A stretch of 64,000 nt of DNA from Bin107 sp965221655 (GTDB lineage: Bacteria; UBA8248): positions 2,356,001-2,420,000 of the forward strand of contig OZ244906.1 in NCBI GenBank assembly GCA_965221655.1. The letters run 5' to 3'. The position numbers were made by a program, and so were the translations under genes. Below are positions 17,014-25,053 of the stretch, piece after piece. The notes below the pieces were generated by a model. The model had not been told where the DNA came from. It did no database searches and saw only the letters and a program-made list of their open reading frames with translations. Each line of letters begins with the position of its first letter. Position 1 is the first letter of the stretch.

Positions 17014-17721
17014 TCAAGAAACGCTGGATGCATCCCGCGCGAGCGGCAGCGAAGCGGTAAAGGAGACCCCGCCACCCGCAGTAGCGGCGAGCTCTAAGTG
17101 TCCGCCCAGCATGAGGGCGGTGCGGTGGCTGCGGTAAAGGGCGATGCCGATGCCCCCGAGCGTGCCGGGGTTTTCGAGGTCCTCGACCATCCAGTCGATG
17201 AACGAGGCGAAGCGCGCGGGCGGGAGTTCGGCGTCGCGGTTGGTGGTGGAGACCACGACGTGGTCCGCCTCTTCGCGCAGGAGGGCGTGGATGATGCCGC
17301 CCTCGGGGGCTACGTGCACCGCCGCGTCGAGGAGGTCGTCGATGAGAAACGCGAGCCGCAGCCTGTCGCCGCGTACGTCGAGGCGCGCGGGCATCTCGGG
17401 CAAGAACCGAAACGAGGGGAAGCGCCACAGCCGCTTGGCAATGCGCTCGCTGAACACGCGGGCGAGGTTCACCCCGGCGTCTTCGAGCCGCACGCGCCCC
17501 GCCTCGATGTCGGCGGCGTCGGCGAGCGTCTCGACGAGGCTGCTCAGCCTGTGGATGTCGTGCGAGAGCGCCTCGATTTCCTCGCGCGCCCTCCAGGGGT
17601 CGGATTCTTCCGCCAGGACGAGGAACCTCTCGCGCAGGCGCGCGGCGGGGGCTTCGAGTTCGCGCGCGGCGAGGCGCAGGAACAGAGTTGCGGGCTGCTC
17701 GCCGGGTGCGCGCTCGTTCAC
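17014..17721 (-). CDS. Soluble histidine-kinase-like protein with degenerate ATPase domain
   Basis: A 235-residue cytoplasmic protein with no membrane segment. Residues about 40-85 resemble the dimerisation helices of sensor kinases (LSHDIHRLSSLVETLADAAD, then IEAGRVRLED), and the rest resembles a HATPase_c domain. Key residues are missing: the N-box reads LIDDLLDAAVHVAPEGG with Ala where Asn is expected, the DxGxG motif is replaced by TTNRDAELP, and only a GGIGIALYRSHRTALMLGG G2-like segment remains. No response regulator is near. The start is GTG 17721, overlapping the NUDIX stop (GTGA), so it is probably co-translated with the NUDIX enzyme. It may be a pseudokinase scaffold or binding protein; activity is doubtful. 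Confidence 0.7.
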   Translation of the reverse strand: MNERAPGEQPATLFLRLAARELEAPAARLRERFLVLAEESDPWRAREEIEALSHDIHRLSSLVETLADAADIEAGRVRLEDAGVNLARVFSERIAKRLWRFPSFRFLPEMPARLDVRGDRLRLAFLIDDLLDAAVHVAPEGGIIHALLREEADHVVVSTTNRDAELPPARFASFIDWMVEDLENPGTLGGIGIALYRSHRTALMLGGHLELAATAGGGVSFTASLPLARDASSVS

Positions 17722-18179
17722 GTCCTCTCCTGCTTCGGGGAGGCGGAAGCCTCGAGTGCGGCTATCGACTCCAGAATGAACTTCGCCGTTCCGGCCGTCA
17801 TGGGGCGCAGCGTTTCTATTTCCCCGAGCGGGAACCACCTGGCTTCGGAGATGTCGCTCGCGGCGCGCAGGCTCCCCCCCGTGGGGCGGCACACGTAGTC
17901 GATGAGCACGTAGTGGAACTGCACGCGCCCCCATTCGTCGCGGGTTACGCGGTTGAGCACCCGGCCCTGGGTGAGGATTTCCACTTCCAGGCCCGTCTCC
18001 TCGCGCACCTCGCGCGCGCAGGCTTGCTCCAAATCCTCGCCTAGGCGCACGCCGCCGCCCGGGATGCTCCACGAACCCACGCGCGGGGGCTTGCCCCGGC
18101 GGACGATGAGCACGTCTTCGCCCTCGACGATGATGGCCCCCACGCCCACGATCGGACGCAGGGGATATTCACGACCCAA
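17718..18179 (-). CDS. NUDIX hydrolase
   Basis: Hydrolyses a nucleoside diphosphate linked to another moiety. The NUDIX box GGGVRLGEDLEQACAREVREETGLEVE fits GX5EX7REUXEEXGU exactly, preceded by VLIVRRGKPPRVGSWSIPGG, a form seen in ADP-ribose pyrophosphatase-like members. The start is uncertain: TTG 18179 gives MGREYPLRPIVGVG, the usual N-terminus of this subgroup, and lies after the candidate -10 at 18229-18234; ATG 18233 would add 18 residues without family support and would sit on the promoter. First gene of a three-gene unit with the kinase-like protein and the LDH2 dehydrogenase. Confidence 0.85.
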   Translation of the reverse strand: MGREYPLRPIVGVGAIIVEGEDVLIVRRGKPPRVGSWSIPGGGVRLGEDLEQACAREVREETGLEVEILTQGRVLNRVTRDEWGRVQFHYVLIDYVCRPTGGSLRAASDISEARWFPLGEIETLRPMTAGTAKFILESIAALEASASPKQERT

Positions 18180-18228
18180 GTCCCGTGCCCCCGATAAAGA
18201 GAAAATTACCCCCAGGCGAATTTCGGCC

Positions 18229-18241
18229 AACATAGCATGTT
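18229..18241. promoter_or_regulatory. Inverted repeat over the NUDIX -10 region
   Basis: AACAT-AGC-ATGTT is a perfect 5-bp-arm inverted repeat. On the minus strand it coincides with TGCTATGTT, an extended -10 for the NUDIX operon, so it may be a regulator-binding site. No -35 is recognisable, which would fit an activator or repressor dependence. Confidence 0.35.
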
Positions 18242-18277
18242 TTGCGCCGCGTCGTCTGGACGGGCGCGTCCCGCGCG

Positions 18278-18306
18278 TTGACACGCCCCCGCGCGGGCCG
18301 TATGTT
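18278..18306 (+). promoter_or_regulatory. Promoter of the EamA transporter gene at 18401
   Basis: TTGACA (18278-18283), 17-base spacer, TATGTT (18301-18306). Divergent from the NUDIX operon. Transcription would begin near 18313, which fixes the coding start at the ATG 18401. Confidence 0.65.
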
Positions 18307-18400
18307 TTTTGCATCCCGCAAGCTTTCTCGAATCGAGGCCGCTCATCCGGTCTGGATATGCGTGGCGGGCAGGGAAGTCCGTGCCGAGGAGTCGCCGCGT

Positions 18401-19243
18401 ATGCCGCTCGAAGTCGTCTTCGCCCTCTTGTCGTTGGGATTTCTCGGGGTCAACGACTTTCTCTACCGCTGGGGCCAGCGGTGGGAGTTGCGCAGCGCCC
18501 CCTTCATGTTCCTGCAAAACATGGCGTATCTGCCCAACGCTTTCGGCCTGGCGTGGTACCGCGAAGAGATCGTTTGGAACGCCGGCCTCGCCTTCGGCTT
18601 CGTCAACGGAATTCTGGCCTTCACGGCGTTTCTCTTCGTGCTGCTCGCTCTCAGGCGCGGCGAGGCGGTGGCGCTCGTGCCGATTATCCGCCTGAACTTC
18701 GCGGTTACGGCGGCGCTCACCATCTTCTTCCTGGGCGAGAGCGTAAACCTCGTGAAGGGCGCCGCCCTCGTGCTGGCGGCCCTCGCCGTGCTGGCGGGCG
18801 GCAGCGGGGTGATGGCCTCGGTGGGTGATAGGCGTTCGGTGCTCTTGGCGGTCGGGGCCATGTGCATGTTCGGCGTCATCGGATTGTTCTACAAGCTGGG
18901 GCTGGAGTTGGGGGCGAAGCCCGCGATGCTGACCGCCGCCCAGAGTGTGGGCGTCTTCTGTATGGCCACTCCCTTCGCCCTCCTGCAAAAAGACCCCCTT
19001 CCCAGGCGTGGCGTGCCGCTGTGGCTACCCTTTGTGTGCGGGGTGCTCACCTCCTCGAGCTACGTGGCCATCGCCGTGGGGTTCACCTACGGGGAGGCGG
19101 TGGTGGTGGCGCCCATCGCGCAGTTAAGCTTCGTTCTCACCGGAATGCTCGCCGTCGTCTTCCTGAAGGAGAGGCTCACGACCCGCAAGGGGCTGGGCGT
19201 CGTTTGCGCGGTGGGTTCGGTGCTCTTGTTCGCGTTCGCCTAG
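18401..19243 (+). CDS. EamA/DMT-superfamily transporter
   Basis: Predicted inner-membrane exporter or importer of small metabolites. The 280-residue product has about ten hydrophobic helices in two EamA-like halves, for example LEVVFALLSLGFLGVNDFLY at the start, GAALVLAALAVLAGGSG at the end of the first half and VAPIAQLSFVLTGMLAVVFL near the C-terminus. ATG 18401 follows GAGGA at ten bases. Its stop overlaps the convergent CoA-transferase stop by four bases through a shared CTAG. Substrate unknown; it is one of four such transporters in the window. Confidence 0.85.
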   Translation: MPLEVVFALLSLGFLGVNDFLYRWGQRWELRSAPFMFLQNMAYLPNAFGLAWYREEIVWNAGLAFGFVNGILAFTAFLFVLLALRRGEAVALVPIIRLNFAVTAALTIFFLGESVNLVKGAALVLAALAVLAGGSGVMASVGDRRSVLLAVGAMCMFGVIGLFYKLGLELGAKPAMLTAAQSVGVFCMATPFALLQKDPLPRRGVPLWLPFVCGVLTSSSYVAIAVGFTYGEAVVVAPIAQLSFVLTGMLAVVFLKERLTTRKGLGVVCAVGSVLLFAFA

Positions 19244-20418
19244 ACCACCGCCTCCGCGCGCAGGCGCACGACTTCCGCCGCGCTCATGCGCAGCCACTCC
19301 GTGAGTATCTCCTCGGTGTGCGCACCGAGGGCTGGTCCCGTCCAGGAGACGTCGAGCGGGGTGTGCGACATCCGCGGGAAGGCGCCCTGCATCGGCACCG
19401 CGCCGAAGTCGGGGTCCGGCACGTGGCGCACCAGGTTGCGCGCCTGAAAGTGGGGGTCCGCTAGAATGTCCTCGATGTCGTAGACGGGGCTTGCGGTCAC
19501 GCCGCCGGCGCCAAAGCGCTCCATGTTCTCATCGAGAGAGCGGCGGGCTATCGCGTCGGCTATCGTGGCGTCCAGGGCGTCCTGGTGGGCGACGCGCGCC
19601 TCGTTGTTCGCAAAGCGCGCGTCGGCTATCAAATCCGCGCGCGCAAGGGCGTGCGCGAGGCGCTCGAACATCGGCTGGGTGGAGGCGGAAATCGCCACCC
19701 ACTTCGCGTCGCTCGTCGGGTAGATGTTGCGGGGTGCGGAGTTCTCCGAGCGGTTGCCCATGCGGGGGCGCTTTTTGCCCTCGAGCAGATAGCGCGCCGC
19801 CTGGGGACCCAGAATCGTGAACAACGGCTCATAGAGCGCGAGGTCGACTACCTGCCCGCGCCCGCCTCCTAAGGCGTCGCGGTGATAGAGGGCGAACATG
19901 GTGGAGGCCACGCCCGCGAGTGCTGCCGTCATGTCGGCCAGAGGCTGGGGCGGGGCGAGGGGCGGGGAGTCGGGGAATCCGTTCATCGCGGCGAAGCCCG
20001 ACATCGCCTCCACCAGGGTGCCGAAGCCCGGCCTGTCGCGGTAAGGGCCGTCCTGCCCCCAGCCGGATATGCGCACGACGACCAATTTGGGGTTCGCCTT
20101 CCACAGGTCTTCGGGTCCCAGCCCCCAGGTTTCGAGCTTGCCCGCAAAGAAGTTCTCGGCCAGCACGTCCGCGCGCGCGGCCAGGCTGCGAACGAGCGCA
20201 CGGCCCTGTTCCTTTGCGAGGTCAACGGTGATGGAGCGTTTCCCCCGCCCGTAGACCTTCCACCAATACGGGTTCCACGCGCGCAGGGTGTCGCCCCGCC
20301 CGGGTGCTTCTACTTTCACGACGTCGGCGCCCGCGTCGGCGAGCAGCATTCCGTAGAGTCCGCCCGATACGAGACGGGTCATGTCCAGCACCTTGACGCC
20401 CTCAAGAGGTCGACCCAC
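19240..20418 (-). CDS. CaiB/BaiF-type (family III) CoA transferase
   Basis: Transfers CoA between a donor acyl-CoA and an acceptor acid. The 392-residue protein begins VGRPLEGVKVLDMTRLVSGG and contains GADVVKVEAPGRGD, GKRSITVDLAKEQGR, FNFFAGKLE-like ENFFAGKLETWGLG, SGWGQDGPYRDRPGF and the catalytic aspartate in PLADMTAALAG near residue 165. GTG 20418 has AAGGAG six bases upstream and fits the family N-terminus. It lies 41 bases behind an endonuclease/phosphatase-fold gene on the same strand. Family members act on carnitine, bile acids, oxalate, succinate or racemise acyl-CoAs; none can be singled out here. Confidence 0.92.
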   Translation of the reverse strand: MGRPLEGVKVLDMTRLVSGGLYGMLLADAGADVVKVEAPGRGDTLRAWNPYWWKVYGRGKRSITVDLAKEQGRALVRSLAARADVLAENFFAGKLETWGLGPEDLWKANPKLVVVRISGWGQDGPYRDRPGFGTLVEAMSGFAAMNGFPDSPPLAPPQPLADMTAALAGVASTMFALYHRDALGGGRGQVVDLALYEPLFTILGPQAARYLLEGKKRPRMGNRSENSAPRNIYPTSDAKWVAISASTQPMFERLAHALARADLIADARFANNEARVAHQDALDATIADAIARRSLDENMERFGAGGVTASPVYDIEDILADPHFQARNLVRHVPDPDFGAVPMQGAFPRMSHTPLDVSWTGPALGAHTEEILTEWLRMSAAEVVRLRAEAVV

Positions 20419-20459
20419 ACAGTTCTCCTTATCCTTTCGCGCAAAAGGGCGAGGCGCGC

Positions 20460-21179
20460 TCAATCTCCCAGCGTAATCCACAGCGGAGCGTGGTCGCTCG
20501 GGCTTTCCCGTATTGCGCCGATGCGCGCGTTGAGGAGCCTCCTGCGCGCGCCCGGGCTCACAAAGGCGTGATCCAGCCGGAAGCGGCCGCCCCCGCCGGG
20601 TGCCTGCCACGTGTAGGCGCGTCTTTGTCCGTGAACGTGGCGGTAGGCGTCCACCCAGCCCGCCCGCTCCATGGAGGCCATGAAATCATCTTCGGTGCGG
20701 TTGAAGCAACGCACGCTCTCGTCCGCGCCGATGCGCCCGGTATTGTAATCACCCGCCATCAGGGCGTCGCCCCCGCGCCTGCGGCCCGCCATGTCGCGCA
20801 GCGCGTCCAGAAAGGGATACTTGATGCCGCTCGCGCGGTTGGGCACATGCACGGCGGCGATGGTCAAAGGCGCTGGTGCGCACACGCGGGCGAGCAGGCG
20901 GCGCTCGGCGGGTGCGGGCGCGCCGCGCCAGCCCAGGCGCCTGAGCGGCCAGCGCGCGGCCAGGAGCAGGGCGTTCACGGCGGGTTTGTCCGGCGCGGTC
21001 GTGCGCACCTGGGCGCAAAGCCCCATCTCCGCGATGCGCGCGGCGAGGGCGCGGCTCGGCGGGGTGTCCCGAAACTCGCTCAGTATCACGACGTCGGGTC
21101 GTCCCCGCGCGATGCGCGCGGCGATTTTGCCCACGCGGCGTCCCCCGCCGTGCATGACGTTCCACACCAGGATTCTCAT
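20460..21179 (-). CDS. Endonuclease/exonuclease/phosphatase-family protein
   Basis: A 239-residue member of the EEP (DNase I-like) fold. The metal and catalytic motifs are visible: RILVWNVMHGGG at the N-terminus, VVILSEFRDTPPS with the Glu ligand, LMAGDYNTGRIG with Asp-Tyr-Asn, FRLDHAFVS and SPSDHAPLWITL with the catalytic His at the C-terminus. Length is close to ExoIII-like nucleases but the N-terminal RNA/DNA-binding signatures of ExoIII are not obvious, so it could equally be a phosphodiesterase. Start ATG 21179 fits the motif position. No signal peptide. Confidence 0.85.
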   Translation of the reverse strand: MRILVWNVMHGGGRRVGKIAARIARGRPDVVILSEFRDTPPSRALAARIAEMGLCAQVRTTAPDKPAVNALLLAARWPLRRLGWRGAPAPAERRLLARVCAPAPLTIAAVHVPNRASGIKYPFLDALRDMAGRRRGGDALMAGDYNTGRIGADESVRCFNRTEDDFMASMERAGWVDAYRHVHGQRRAYTWQAPGGGGRFRLDHAFVSPGARRRLLNARIGAIRESPSDHAPLWITLGD

Positions 21180-21210
21180 GGCGGGGCCGAGTGTAGCGTC
21201 TCCCGCGCGG

Positions 21211-21240
21211 TTGACGCCAACGGCTCGCGAAGACGACAAT
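21211..21240 (+). promoter_or_regulatory. Promoter of the LOG-family gene
   Basis: TTGACG (21211-21216), 18-base spacer, GACAAT (21235-21240). Initiation near 21247 rules out the ATG at 21239 as the coding start. Confidence 0.55.
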
Positions 21241-21292
21241 GCGCGGCACATTCCGCGCATCTGTGCACCGTCCCGAGGAAGAGGATGTCCAC

Positions 21293-21835
21293 TTGAAGCG
21301 AATGTGCGTGTATGCGGGCTCCTCCGTGGGGACGCGGGCCGAGTATCGCGAGGCGGCGCAGGGTTTGGCCCGCGCCCTCGGAGCGCGCGGAATCGACGTG
21401 GTCTACGGCGCGGGGGGCGTCGGCCTCATGGGCGCTTTGGCCGACGCCGCGCTCGAGAGCGGCTGCGAGGTCACCGGCGTGATTCCCGAGACGCTGACGG
21501 GCATGGAAATCGTCCACGAGCACATCACCCACCTGCGCGTGGTGCGCACCATGCACGAGCGCAAGGCGCTGATGGCGGAGATGGGCGAGGGTTTCATCGC
21601 CCTGCCGGGCGGGGTGGGCACGCTGGAAGAAACCATGGAAGCGCTCACCTGGCTGCATCTGCAGTATCACGAAAAGCCCGTTGGCCTGCTCAACGTGTGC
21701 GGCTACTACGATCCCCTGCTGGCGTATTTGCGTCACATGAACGCCGAGGGTTTTTTGTCCGGCAGCGTTCTGGACGCACTCTCGGTCGAGGACTCCCCCG
21801 AGGGCCTGCTCGGGCGGATGCTCACTCCCAGGTAA
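21293..21835 (+). CDS. LOG-family nucleoside 5'-monophosphate phosphoribohydrolase (TIGR00730 type)
   Basis: Releases a free base from a nucleoside monophosphate; homologues make active cytokinins or recycle AMP. The 180-residue Rossmann-like protein contains CVYAGSSVGTRAEY, VVYGAGGVGLMGALADAALE, MHERKALM and the hallmark LPGGVGTLEETMEALTW. TTG 21293 is preferred because GAGGAAGAGGA lies at 21275-21285; ATG 21302 is possible. The 3' end overlaps the convergent DinB-like gene by 14 bases. Confidence 0.9.
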   Translation: MKRMCVYAGSSVGTRAEYREAAQGLARALGARGIDVVYGAGGVGLMGALADAALESGCEVTGVIPETLTGMEIVHEHITHLRVVRTMHERKALMAEMGEGFIALPGGVGTLEETMEALTWLHLQYHEKPVGLLNVCGYYDPLLAYLRHMNAEGFLSGSVLDALSVEDSPEGLLGRMLTPR

Positions 21836-22496
21836 GGGCGGCGAGGTAGCCCGTCGCCTCCTCCAGGGTGTTGGCGGGGGCGAGTCCTTCCGCGTGCTTG
21901 TGCGCCTGGATGGTCCTGAGGTGGGCGAGCCCCTCCCACGCCACGTGGCGAAACGTCCACTCCAGGTCGTAGTGAAAAACGTCGTCCCGTTCGGCGTCGC
22001 GCCAAAAACCCCGCGGGTGGGCCTTGAGCACCACGTTCTCCAGCCAGTCGACGTACTTATCGCCCGAGGGCCATGCGTAGTCGCGCGGCACTTCTCTGCG
22101 CTTTGTTTTCTCCCGGAGGGAGTGCGCCGTTTCGTTCTCGAGAATATCGAGTGCCAGCCGGCAGCCGTCCGCATAGGCGGCGAGCAAGTCGTCCATTTCG
22201 TGAAACCGCGCGGGGTCGAGCAGGCGGTCCGTACCGCCGGTGTCGTAGAGGGATTTCGGCCTCGGCAGGTTTTCTCCGAACAGCGTCTTGCCCCAGACTT
22301 GCAGGAACCACCTGTAGTGCACGTAGCCCATGTGGCTCACCTGCTCGCGTATCGACCAAAGCCCCCAGCTCTTCTGTGGACGCCGCGCGTCGAGCTGCTC
22401 CCCGGTGAGGCCCGCCACCTCGCGGGCATACATTGCGGGGAGCACGCCGTATTCGGGAAACAGGCTTTTCGCGGGCGTCGATGCGGTGTTCTGCAC
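21822..22496 (-). CDS. DinB-superfamily protein
   Basis: A 224-residue protein of the DinB/YfiT four-helix metalloprotein superfamily, which includes thiol-dependent transferases. It shows the early helix SIREQVSHMGYVHYRWFLQV with a candidate metal His, a central charged region (LDILENETAHSLREKTKRRE) and a late helix VAWEGLAHLRTIQAHKHAEG with two further His. The GTG at 22496 follows GAAAGGAC. Its stop lies inside the convergent LOG gene. An extended -10 (TGCTATATT) on the minus strand at 22545-22537 could drive it. The function is not known. Confidence 0.75.
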   Translation of the reverse strand: MQNTASTPAKSLFPEYGVLPAMYAREVAGLTGEQLDARRPQKSWGLWSIREQVSHMGYVHYRWFLQVWGKTLFGENLPRPKSLYDTGGTDRLLDPARFHEMDDLLAAYADGCRLALDILENETAHSLREKTKRREVPRDYAWPSGDKYVDWLENVVLKAHPRGFWRDAERDDVFHYDLEWTFRHVAWEGLAHLRTIQAHKHAEGLAPANTLEEATGYLAALTWE

Positions 22497-22536
22497 GGGG
22501 GCGTCCTTTCGCCGGGGTGTTCTCTCGCGTAGCCCG

Positions 22537-22545
22537 AATATAGCA
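22537..22545 (-). promoter_or_regulatory. Extended -10 element for the DinB-like gene
   Basis: Minus-strand TGCTATATT; no convincing -35. On the plus strand TGCGATAAT at 22586-22594 could similarly serve the divergent EamA gene. Confidence 0.35.
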
Positions 22546-22639
22546 CGCAGGCGCGGGCCTTGCGATTTCGGGCGCGCGGCTCCCGTGCGATAATGGGCCA
22601 TCGGCGCACCCGCTCATCCCTCGCTCCCCGGGGTCTGCC

Positions 22640-23524
22640 TTGCTCGAATCTCTGCCACCGGTGTTGTTGTCCCTCTTCTCGGCCGTGCTTTTGGCGGCTG
22701 CGCAGACGATCTACCGGGGCGCGCTCCAGTGGATGGGCCCCCGGGCCATGACCTTCTTGAGCAACCTCACGCTCGTGGTCTACGCCTCTATCATCTACTT
22801 ATCAGGGGCGGGTCTTGCGGGGTGGCCGCTTGAGGGCGTCTTGTGGTTCATGGCGGCGGGGCTGTGCTCGCATTTTCTGTCCAGAAACCTGAACTTCCTC
22901 TCCGCCACCCTCATCGGGATGGCGCGCTCGCAAGTCGTCTTGCAGACCTACCCCATCTGGGGCGTTTTTCTGGCTGTTTTCCTGCTCGGCGAAACGATTA
23001 CCCCGCCCATTCTCCTGGGCACGCTCGCCATCGTCCTGGGTGCCATACTGCTCGTCCGCGAGCGCGGAGAGAGCGGCAAGCGCGCCCCGCTTTGGTATTA
23101 CGTCGCACCGGTTCTGGCGGCGTTTTTCTTCTCCTTCGCGCCGCCGCTTCGCAAGTTTGCGTTCGAGACGATTCCCTCGCCCGCTTTTGGCATCGCCACC
23201 ACCGCGCTCACGGGCGCGCTCCTGCAAATCGGCTCCATCCCCTTCGTGCGCGATCACCAGCTCAACCCCAGAACGTGGAGCCCCAAAAGCCTGTGGTCGG
23301 TGATCGTGGGCGGGGTGTTCAACGTTTTGTCGGCCTACTGCTTCTGGCTCGCCATCAAAAACGGACAGCTCGTCGAGGTCATTCCGATCAACAGGCTCTC
23401 CATCTTGTTCCTGCTGCTTTTTTCCTGGACGTTCTACCAAAGCCTCGAACGCATCAACCTGCGCGTGATCACGGGCGCCCTGCTCGCCGTGGCGGGGGCC
23501 GCGGCCATCCTGGTGAACAGGTAG
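22640..23524 (+). CDS. EamA/DMT-superfamily transporter
   Basis: A 294-residue inner-membrane protein with about ten helices in two EamA repeats: LLSLFSAVLLAAAQTIYRG at the start, LLGTLAIVLGAILLVRE closing the first half, YYVAPVLAAFFFSFAPPL opening the second and VITGALLAVAGAAAILV at the end. It starts at TTG 22640 with only a weak GGGG upstream. Another EamA gene follows after 27 bases on the same strand. The two products share the fold but not detailed sequence, so they may carry different substrates or act as a pair. Confidence 0.85.
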   Translation: MLESLPPVLLSLFSAVLLAAAQTIYRGALQWMGPRAMTFLSNLTLVVYASIIYLSGAGLAGWPLEGVLWFMAAGLCSHFLSRNLNFLSATLIGMARSQVVLQTYPIWGVFLAVFLLGETITPPILLGTLAIVLGAILLVRERGESGKRAPLWYYVAPVLAAFFFSFAPPLRKFAFETIPSPAFGIATTALTGALLQIGSIPFVRDHQLNPRTWSPKSLWSVIVGGVFNVLSAYCFWLAIKNGQLVEVIPINRLSILFLLLFSWTFYQSLERINLRVITGALLAVAGAAAILVNR

Positions 23525-23551
23525 CGGGGCCGCCGGTCAGGGACTGCGGAA

Positions 23552-24433
23552 ATGGTGAACCTGGTCACGGACGCCCCGCCCGAGTTTCGCGCGCTGCTGG
23601 GCGCCTTTATGTTCGCCTGCAACCAGATACTCGTCCGCAGGCTGCTCGAGCGCGCCTCGGCGCTCACCATCGTCTTCTGGGTGAACGGCTGGATGGCCGT
23701 GGGCGCCGCGCTCTTCTCGCCGCTGTACGACGCCTACGAGGGCGACTGGGGCGCTGCGCTGCTCTTCTACGTCCTGACGGGCGTGGTGGGCAATCTCGTG
23801 GCGCGCTACAGCGCCCTGCGTTCGAGCGCAGCCATCGGCGTGAGCCGCACGAACGTGTTCGCCTCGGCCTCGCCCATCGGTGCGGCGCTGATGGGGGTGG
23901 CGCTTCTGGGCGAACGCCCCGGCGTCGCCGTGTGGCTGGGCATCGCGCTCATCGTCGCCGGCCTCGCCTGGCTCACGGGCGAGCGCGGCAGGGGCGGGCG
24001 TCCGCTGGGGAGCTACACGTTCGCCTGCATCGGGCTGGCGGCGTTTTGCTTCACGCCTTATTTCAGGAAGGCGGGCCTCGCCGCCATGAACGCTCCCTGG
24101 CTGGGCCTTCTCGTCGCCACGCTTATCGCCAACGTCGGCCTGCTGCTCTCCTCGCGCTTTGCCTCGGCGCGCGAGAAATTCGTCTGGAACGCGCGCGTGG
24201 CGACGGCGTGCATCCCGGGCGGGTTGTTCGGCCTCATCGCCGCGGTGCTGTTCTGGACCGCGCTGCGCGACGGCTCGCTCTCGGTCGTCTCCCCGCTCAT
24301 TCGCATGACGCCGATTTTCATCGTTCTGCTCTCCGCGGTGCTGCTGCGCGATTTGGAAGTCGTAACCAGGCGCCTGGTGGCGGCCACGCTCGTCGTGGTG
24401 GCAGGAGCCGCGCTGGTTACCTCGGGCGGCTGA
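23552..24433 (+). CDS. EamA/DMT-superfamily transporter
   Basis: A 293-residue membrane protein with two EamA halves: LLGAFMFACNQILVRRLLE and LGIALIVAGLAWLTGE in the first, YTFACIGLAAFCFTPYFRK and ATLVVVAGAALVTSGG in the second. Start ATG 23552 has only a poor Shine-Dalgarno. It follows a related transporter and precedes, after 139 bases with a good promoter, the aldehyde oxidoreductase cluster. There is no direct evidence linking its substrate to that cluster. Confidence 0.83.
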   Translation: MVNLVTDAPPEFRALLGAFMFACNQILVRRLLERASALTIVFWVNGWMAVGAALFSPLYDAYEGDWGAALLFYVLTGVVGNLVARYSALRSSAAIGVSRTNVFASASPIGAALMGVALLGERPGVAVWLGIALIVAGLAWLTGERGRGGRPLGSYTFACIGLAAFCFTPYFRKAGLAAMNAPWLGLLVATLIANVGLLLSSRFASAREKFVWNARVATACIPGGLFGLIAAVLFWTALRDGSLSVVSPLIRMTPIFIVLLSAVLLRDLEVVTRRLVAATLVVVAGAALVTSGG

Positions 24434-24459
24434 GGGCAGAGTCTGAGCGGGATTGTCGT

Positions 24460-24489
24460 TTGACCCCCCTCGCTCCTGTCTGCGAGAAT
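24460..24489 (+). promoter_or_regulatory. Promoter of the aldehyde oxidoreductase cluster
   Basis: TTGACC (24460-24465), 18-base spacer, GAGAAT (24484-24489). Gives a leader of about 77 bases. A 6-bp hairpin (24522-24537, CGGG loop) lies in it. I see no molybdenum-cofactor riboswitch core. Confidence 0.55.
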
Positions 24490-24572
24490 GGTCTCGTCTT
24501 CACATTTCAGCGTTGCGCCTTGCGCGTCGGGACGCGCCCGCCAGGGCCTTCCCGAAAAATCATGGGGGTGCG

Positions 24573-25052
24573 ATGAAAGTACTCAAAATCATTCCGGAGA
24601 AATGCACGGGCTGCATGCGGTGCGAACTGGCGTGCTCCTACGAGCAGACGGGCATGTTCCAGCCCTCAAAGGCGGTGATTCGCGTCTCCGCGTTCGAGGG
24701 CCACACGAGCTATGCCCCCTACACGTGTCCGCAGTGCGACGAGGCGTGGTGCCTGACGGCATGTCCGGTCGAGGCCATCGACATCTCGCCCGCCGGAGCG
24801 AAGGACGTGGCCGACGACATTTGCGTGGGATGCAAACTGTGCACCATCGCGTGCCCCTACGGGACGATGTTCTACGACGCCGACACCCACAAGGCCTTCA
24901 AGTGCGATCTGTGCGGCGGAAACCCCGCCTGCGCCACCGTGTGCCCCACCGACGCCATTCTGTATACGGAGGCGGAGAAGACCGATTGGGTCGGCCCCTT
25001 CGCCGCCGAGCGTGCGCGGTCGTTCGCGGGCCCGCTTGCGGGGGTGAATTGA
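24573..25052 (+). CDS. Four-cluster ferredoxin-like subunit of aldehyde oxidoreductase (AorA-like)
   Basis: Electron-transfer subunit predicted to hold four [4Fe-4S] clusters. The 159-residue protein has the four Cys motifs CTGCMRCELAC, CPQCDEAWCLTACP, CVGCKLCTIACP and CDLCGGNPACATVCP, the pattern of DmsB/HycB-type polyferredoxins. No twin-arginine signal is present, so it is cytoplasmic. ATG 24573 is followed by MKVLKIIPEKCTGC, the usual N-terminus. It is the first gene of a cluster with an FAD protein, the aldehyde oxidoreductase catalytic subunit and a MoaD-like protein; the sizes match the AorA-AorB-AorC complex described in Aromatoleum. Confidence 0.9.
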   Translation: MKVLKIIPEKCTGCMRCELACSYEQTGMFQPSKAVIRVSAFEGHTSYAPYTCPQCDEAWCLTACPVEAIDISPAGAKDVADDICVGCKLCTIACPYGTMFYDADTHKAFKCDLCGGNPACATVCPTDAILYTEAEKTDWVGPFAAERARSFAGPLAGVN

Positions 25053-25053
25053 C

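Noticed and set aside
17014..17721. Call as a normal two-component sensor kinase
   Set aside because: No membrane segment, no response regulator nearby, and the N-box and DxGxG residues are absent.
24490..24572. Leader of the aldehyde oxidoreductase operon as a molybdenum/tungsten cofactor riboswitch
   Set aside because: Only a 6-bp hairpin (24522-24537) is visible; the leader is too short and lacks the multi-helix core of that riboswitch.
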